A DNA stretch of 64,000 bases from CAVWDI01 sp963793095 (GTDB taxonomy: Bacteria > Chloroflexota > Anaerolineae > Anaerolineales > UBA4823): NCBI GenBank assembly GCA_963793095.1, contig CAWBYY010000002.1, forward strand, positions 1,446,167-1,510,166, read 5' to 3'. Each line of letters starts with the position of its first letter. Within the stretch, counting starts at the first letter, position 1. This document shows, in pieces, positions 59,819 to 64,000 of this stretch. A program made the position numbers and the translations under genes. The notes under the pieces are model-generated. The model was not told the DNA's origin. It did not search any database and saw only the letters and a program-made list of their open reading frames with translations.

Positions 59819-60667
59819 TTAAGTCGTGATCAGCATGTCCCACGATAGGTCGGGTGTGTTGATGTAAGCTGCGGGTTGTGACTCGAACTCGACGACGGTG
59901 ACGTCTTTCTTGCCGACGAAAAAGTCCAGGCTGTTTGCCTTGATGACGACGACCGCTAGGGGAAAGCGCTTTTCGGGTAGGATACGGTCATTTTGCAGGG
60001 TCTTGGAAGACCATATCTGCACACAGTCCAAATTGATCGTCCCGGCAACCATCCTTGCCCCGGCAAGCTTGGCCAGTTTGGCGAGCTCTTCCTCATCTAG
60101 CGTAAAGACCAATCCTCGCACCTGTTTGGCGCTGTTGGGATGATCGGTGTCAGTTTTCCGATCAGGTTGCGGGTCATCAAGTTGTGTCAGATAGATGAAG
60201 GTATCCCTGACCACAGGAACATCGAAGTTCAAGAAGTTCCAACCCGGGCTTATTCGGCTCGTCACTCCCATCGTAATTGACGTAATGTTTCTTGGATCGG
60301 CGCCCCAATCGTGATAAATCTGCCGAAACTCACCAATGTCTCTTGATGAACTGGGCGGTATCAAGAGATTGATGCCGGGACAATAGGGGACCATACCTTT
60401 GGGCAGGAAATCGAAGTACTCGGTTTCGCTCTCTACCTCAATGAATTCCAGAGAAGGTCCTGTAGCGAAATCAACGAACCGCAGCAGTTGGGACCCAGCA
60501 AATCTCGAGACTGGGTGACGAACGCGAAATCCCCATGCGTGCAGATGCTCAATCTGTGTTTGACCGTATCCGTGACCATAGATGTTATTGATCTTCAGCA
60601 TACGACACTCCCGAAAATAGACCTGATTTAAGAATCGTCTGAGTTGAGGAATTTCAGTATGAAGCAT
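59819..60667 (-). CDS. Hypothetical protein, possibly VOC/glyoxalase-like
   Basis: 282 residues from ATG at 60667, one base after the SnoaL-like gene stop, so translation is probably coupled. HLHAWGFRVRHPVSRFAGSQ, GPSLEFIEVES and GINLLIPPSS with alternating strands resemble the VOC superfamily, but no complete metal-ligand set is certain. Family assignment is tentative. It closes a three-gene operon. Confidence 0.55.
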   Translation of the reverse strand: MLHTEIPQLRRFLNQVYFRECRMLKINNIYGHGYGQTQIEHLHAWGFRVRHPVSRFAGSQLLRFVDFATGPSLEFIEVESETEYFDFLPKGMVPYCPGINLLIPPSSSRDIGEFRQIYHDWGADPRNITSITMGVTSRISPGWNFLNFDVPVVRDTFIYLTQLDDPQPDRKTDTDHPNSAKQVRGLVFTLDEEELAKLAKLAGARMVAGTINLDCVQIWSSKTLQNDRILPEKRFPLAVVVIKANSLDFFVGKKDVTVVEFESQPAAYINTPDLSWDMLITT

Positions 60668-60668
60668 G

Positions 60669-61040
60669 TCAACTATATACGGAAGGAATGTCCCAAACCT
60701 CGGCAATACGGCCGTCTACAATACGCCACACGACGACTACGTCCGTTTCTATCTGCTGGTCTTCTAGGATTAGTCTGTTTTGGGTATGAATGACCAGCAG
60801 TTCATCTCCGACCGCAGTAACAGAAACCGGGTTAACCTTGAAGGTGCCTTTCGTTAACCCGGCAAGCGTCTTGAAGAAGGCTTGAAGCCCGCTCTGGCCG
60901 ACATAGTCGCCCTGAATATCCGGTAGGATCGGGTTGAAGTAATGCCAAATGACATCTTCCGTAAATAGGTTAGCAGATCCGGCTAGGTTTCCAAGGTCCA
61001 GTTGCTTCAGTAGGGCGATGTTTGGGTGCTCTTCAGTCAT
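60669..61040 (-). CDS. SnoaL-like (NTF2-fold) protein
   Basis: 123 residues. IALLKQLDLGNLAGSANLFTED, VIWHYFNPILPDIQG and WRIVDGRIAEVWDIPSVYS are typical of the SnoaL-like cone-shaped fold used by polyketide cyclases and limonene-epoxide-hydrolase relatives, as well as many enzymes of unknown role. AAGGAG precedes ATG at 61040. It sits between a saccharopine-dehydrogenase-like gene (26 bp upstream) and the VOC-like gene. Confidence 0.82.
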   Translation of the reverse strand: MTEEHPNIALLKQLDLGNLAGSANLFTEDVIWHYFNPILPDIQGDYVGQSGLQAFFKTLAGLTKGTFKVNPVSVTAVGDELLVIHTQNRLILEDQQIETDVVVVWRIVDGRIAEVWDIPSVYS

Positions 61041-61066
61041 GTTGTCTACTCCTTATGTTGGGTATC

Positions 61067-62183
61067 CTAATGTTGGGCAATTGGAATCCCCATCCCTTCA
61101 ATGTCAGCGAGCAGTTTGCTCGGATCGCAGCAGAGTCCCATATGGTGGATACCAGGTTGAAATGGTTCTTGCAACATCTGTTTGATCATTGCGCAGGTTG
61201 GGATAGCTGTCAGAACATAGGCGTCTTCGTGGTACAGGGAGATCTGGTAACGGACAGGTTGACCTTCGCGTTGACCCTTGGCTTCGACCTGCACGATCGT
61301 GCCATAGGGCGGCTTACTGAATTTCTTTGTCGACCAACTGAGCAGGCGCCCCAGAGCGAAATTGATTTGCCGTGGCGGTCGCGGGATGCGGGAGCCGAGC
61401 ATGATCAGCGGCGTGACGAGGTAATCGGCGAACCAATTAAATCCAGCAACAAAAAAACCGGTATTTTTCAGGTCTGGGAAAAGTGCCGGCAAGCGGCGCA
61501 ACTCCGGCATCTCTACTGGATATGTCGGCAGTCTGCCGAAGTCGTGCTCAAATTCAAACATTGGATAGTCCGTATAGGTCAATTTTTGCCAGCGGCTGTC
61601 TTTGTACATCTCACCTATATAGTCGTGGAACGACTCAACGAGTTCAGCGAGACCTGAGGTAAAGGGTATGCCGGCTTCATCGCGAATTACACTGCCAATG
61701 ATTGCACTCTTCAAAACATCCATCTGCTGCGCCGCGTAGCGCACAAGCGCCGCGGGGAGCCCTGGATGAAATCCGGCCTGAATGACGAAGCAGCAACCTG
61801 TGCGTTCGATCTTTGCCTGGAGGTCAGCCTGCGGTTTCAGCAGCTCATTCGTCGTCTGCATGTCGATCCAGTCAGATCGACGATCGAGACAGGCCTTGAT
61901 TAGCGAAGTGTTGTGCCGCCCGATTGGGGGTGGCATTGACCAGCAAATCGAACTCAGGGACGGAAGCGAGATCGAGAGCGGTCGCGTCCAGTTCGAGCAG
62001 TTGTATTCGCACTGCAAGATCGTGCATAGGAAGGCTCGACCGCAATTCGTCAAGCTTCGTTCTGCTTCTGCCGGACAGAATGATCGTGGCGTCAGTATTC
62101 GTCAGCAGTAGGTGGGCCAGTTCGCGGCCAACATAGCCTGTAGCGCCGACCAGTAGAATTCGTTTCGATGGCTTGAGATGCAT
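61067..62183 (-). CDS. Saccharopine-dehydrogenase-like NAD(P)-binding protein (frameshifted)
   Basis: Rossmann start RILLVGATGYVGRELAHLLL, followed by ATIILSGRSRTKLDEL and FDLLVNATP, then after a frame change near 61910 SLIKACLDRRSDWIDMQTTNELL and a long C-terminal domain with VIQAGFHPGLPAALVRYAA. This matches saccharopine dehydrogenase and trans-acting enoyl reductase-like proteins, about 372 residues. The start could also be GTG at 62207. First gene of the operon with the SnoaL-like and VOC-like genes. Confidence 0.82.
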
Positions 62184-62238
62184 ATGGCTGACAAATCCCT
62201 TGGTCACAAGGCCAGTTCTTGTTTATGTGCGAGCACGC

Positions 62239-62724
62239 TCAGTCCAGTCGGCGCGGCCCGTGCGCCTTCTCCGGGAAGCGCATTTGCCACACCGGAATGC
62301 CCACGCCATAGGTGATGAATTGACTCTTCGGCATCACTTCGATGATGCGGTACTCGTCGGCTGTCTGATCATCCAAGGTGACATGATGGTAGATCTTGTC
62401 GACCACTTCGGCCTTGACATCACCGTATTCCAGGACGTTGGCTTCACCGTGGAAGGTGATCGTGGCAGGCGGTATTTTGATCCATGGGAGCAACGGCACA
62501 CGCTTGACAATGGGGATGGTGATCGACACGTGAGGATTGGCAGCAACGTGCCTTGTTTTCCACGCCTCTTTATCGGTGTTGATGCAGAGCGTGTGGTCGT
62601 CCACGACGTAGTTGACACCTACGGTCCGTGACTCGCCTTTCGCCGTAACCATACCGAGAACGGCAAAGAAATGCTTCTCGATCTCGTGCTAGACTTGGTC
62701 GCTTGTGAGTTGAAGTGCCATCAT
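62239..62724 (-). CDS. Pyridoxamine 5'-phosphate oxidase-like (PPOX) protein with in-frame TAG
   Basis: Split-barrel flavin family: AVLGMVTAKGESRTVGVNYVV, WKTRHVAANPHVSITIP and ATITFHGEANVLEYGD. The ATG at 62724 has AAGAGGAG upstream and conserved-looking N-terminal helix, but codon 12 (62689-62691) is TAG. Either this is a base error, a nonsense mutation, or translation begins further down at the ATG at 62652. About 161 residues if read through. FMN or F420 use cannot be decided by eye. Confidence 0.78.
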
Positions 62725-62838
62725 GTGCTCCTCTTACAGTTCGGCGTGAATATCACGACAGAAATCCGGCGACTCTATCTCTGGCAGGAACTGTACAGGG
62801 ATTTCTGTCGGGATTCACGAGGTGGATTTAGTAGCTTG

Positions 62839-63689
62839 TTAGCCTAGCCCAAATGCAGCCATTACCAGTAAGACCATTTGGAATAGGAAGTTCCCGATCC
62901 AGTGGTAGATCATCGCTAGCGGCAGACTCCCCAGCGGCCCGAAAGCGAACGCGAAACTTAGCCCGCCAACCAGAATCCCCGGAACAGCCAACGCTGGTAG
63001 ACATGCTTCAACGTGAACAAAACCCCATTGGCCACCCAATCCCAACTGCCGAAAAACGGCCCGTACTTTGGCATCAGGAAACCCCTGTAGTACAGTTCCG
63101 CGCCAAAAATATTGAAAACCAGCCCAACGCAAGAGACAACAGCACAAAAAGATAGTTTCCCTGCAAAGCCATATCCTGGGAAATGCATCTGCTGACCTGC
63201 TGGCAACCTGTACAGTGGGGTTGCTGGCTGCGGCGACCAATCAGGGGGTATGAAACCTGGGACTGCGGCCAGTGCCGGATCCCCTGCACCCCCCATCATC
63301 AGGCTCAACGCCATCCCCGCGACCAAAACCCCCAACGCGGTTAACCATGCCCGCCAGCCCTTGGGCCATTTCCAACGGATTCGGTCACGCAGGGCGGCGA
63401 AGGTCAATGAGTAACCCTCCCGCCTGAGCAAGACCAGCCCAACAGCCAATTCTGCCCCGGCGCCCAGCACGATGACAGCTAGCATCACCCAGGTCGGCGT
63501 TACCCCACCCTCAGGGATAAACTGCCGGCCCACAATGTAGATTAGGAAAGAAAACCAAACTGCTGGCCAGGCAAACATGAGAGAGGATCTGCCATAACTT
63601 ATACTGCGGAATGTCATGCGAAATATTTCCTGGATTTTCTTCCTCTTGTATTGACCATTTCGTATCTCCGAATAAGCCATTTCAGTCAT
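62839..63689 (-). CDS. CPBP-family intramembrane metalloprotease (frameshifted)
   Basis: Several membrane spans (SLMFAWPAVWFSFLIYIVG, WVMLAVIVLGAGAELAVGLV, WLTALGVLVAGMALSL). The active-site motif reads GAELYYRGFLMPK where the family usually has EExxxR, and LFTLKHVYQRW supplies the second motif His. A frameshift near 62980 joins RWLF to PGILVGGLSFAFAF and AMIYHWIGNFLF (third motif His/Asn). About 284 residues. Family members include CAAX-prenyl proteases and bacteriocin immunity proteins. Confidence 0.8.
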
Positions 63690-63909
63690 TCGTTTATGTT
63701 GAAAGCTACGGGGTTATGCCCATTGGATTAGCCCTTTGTGCCTATAATGGATGCGACAACTTCCTTGATGAAATTAGTATCGGGCATACTTGTTCATGTG
63801 AAGATGTTCCCGCAAAGTCGGTTATGGTAAACATGCTTTGCCGCAGATGGAGCATCTTCACTTCTTTCTCTCTCCGATTGTCAAGGTGCGAAATCTAGGT
63901 TTGCGCCAG
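63690..63909. other. Short gene-free stretch
   Basis: About 220 bp without a convincing coding frame, RNA or repeat. Confidence 0.4.
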
Positions 63910-64000
63910 CTATTGCGATTGTGGCTTGGACACGTAGACCACATACCCTACGCTGATGAGAGCGAAGCCAACCAAATCGTACAAACCCAGTGACGACCAC
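63910..64000 (-). CDS. 3' end of a membrane protein gene, cut by window edge
   Basis: A minus-strand frame reads in from the window end as LYDLVGFALISVGYVVYVSKP and stops at 63910-63912. The hydrophobic helix plus short polar tail look like the C-terminus of a membrane protein. Family not identifiable. Confidence 0.45.
   Translation of the reverse strand, partial: WSSLGLYDLVGFALISVGYVVYVSKPQSQ

Noticed and set aside
62689..62691. TAG as evidence of stop-codon recoding or pyrrolysine
   Set aside because: A single case, at a poorly conserved N-terminal position, with many sequence errors nearby and no pyl genes seen.

Overview
The window has two parts that differ in base composition and gene content. 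Positions 1 to about 38.2 kb have moderate GC, AT-rich intergenic gaps and tightly packed conserved housekeeping genes. Positions about 38.7 to 64 kb are visibly GC-richer, carry transposases and gene remnants, and hold mostly accessory functions. Several features suggest a Chloroflexota bacterium, probably Anaerolineae-like: LysM and WD40 surface proteins, a very long SecA without the C-terminal zinc motif, a PPi-type phosphofructokinase, a two-subunit methylmalonyl-CoA mutase, and a secreted protein ending in an FLPLV-type motif. This assignment is inference from protein character; no 16S gene is present.

Left part. In order: a class IV aminotransferase, a LysM protein, mutS2, a membrane-anchored LysM/M23 peptidase, two WD40 proteins, aspartate kinase, an L,D-transpeptidase, the B12-binding subunit of methylmalonyl-CoA mutase with its chaperone MeaB, PRPP synthetase, mutM, secA, dnaE, PPi-type phosphofructokinase, the catalytic mutase subunit, a phosphoglycerate-mutase-like metalloenzyme, a methyltransferase, an EF-G-like GTPase, a Lon-N domain protein, and a complete peptide ABC transporter. 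The transporter consists of a binding protein, DppC, a fused DppD-DppF and DppB, followed by a PhnD-like protein. A tRNA-Ala(CGC) closes this part.

Right part. It starts just after the tRNA with a truncated IS1-like transposase. Then follow a SEC-C protein, an ISL3 remnant, an Asn-rich secreted protein, a DUF433/DUF5615 toxin-antitoxin pair, a PadR/monooxygenase/hydrolase operon, several methyltransferases, a Cys-rich conserved hypothetical, a DUF2202 protein, a pentapeptide-repeat protein and a large lipoprotein fusing a beta-lactamase-type domain to an S33-type alpha/beta hydrolase. An IS21 element has split a small membrane protein gene whose two halves can still be read. An IS6-type element with a perfect 8-bp target duplication sits in an older integrase fragment. 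The last 5 kb holds a short catabolic or secondary-metabolism-like operon (saccharopine-dehydrogenase-like, SnoaL-like, VOC-like), a PPOX protein and a CPBP protease.

Quality caveat. At least fifteen genes, including essential ones (secA, lysC, mutM, dppC, meaB), are broken by single-base indels, several in homopolymers. Conserved protein sequence resumes at once in another frame. This looks like residual long-read sequencing error rather than gene decay, so broken genes are described as single genes with the frameshift noted. No CRISPR array or rRNA was seen.
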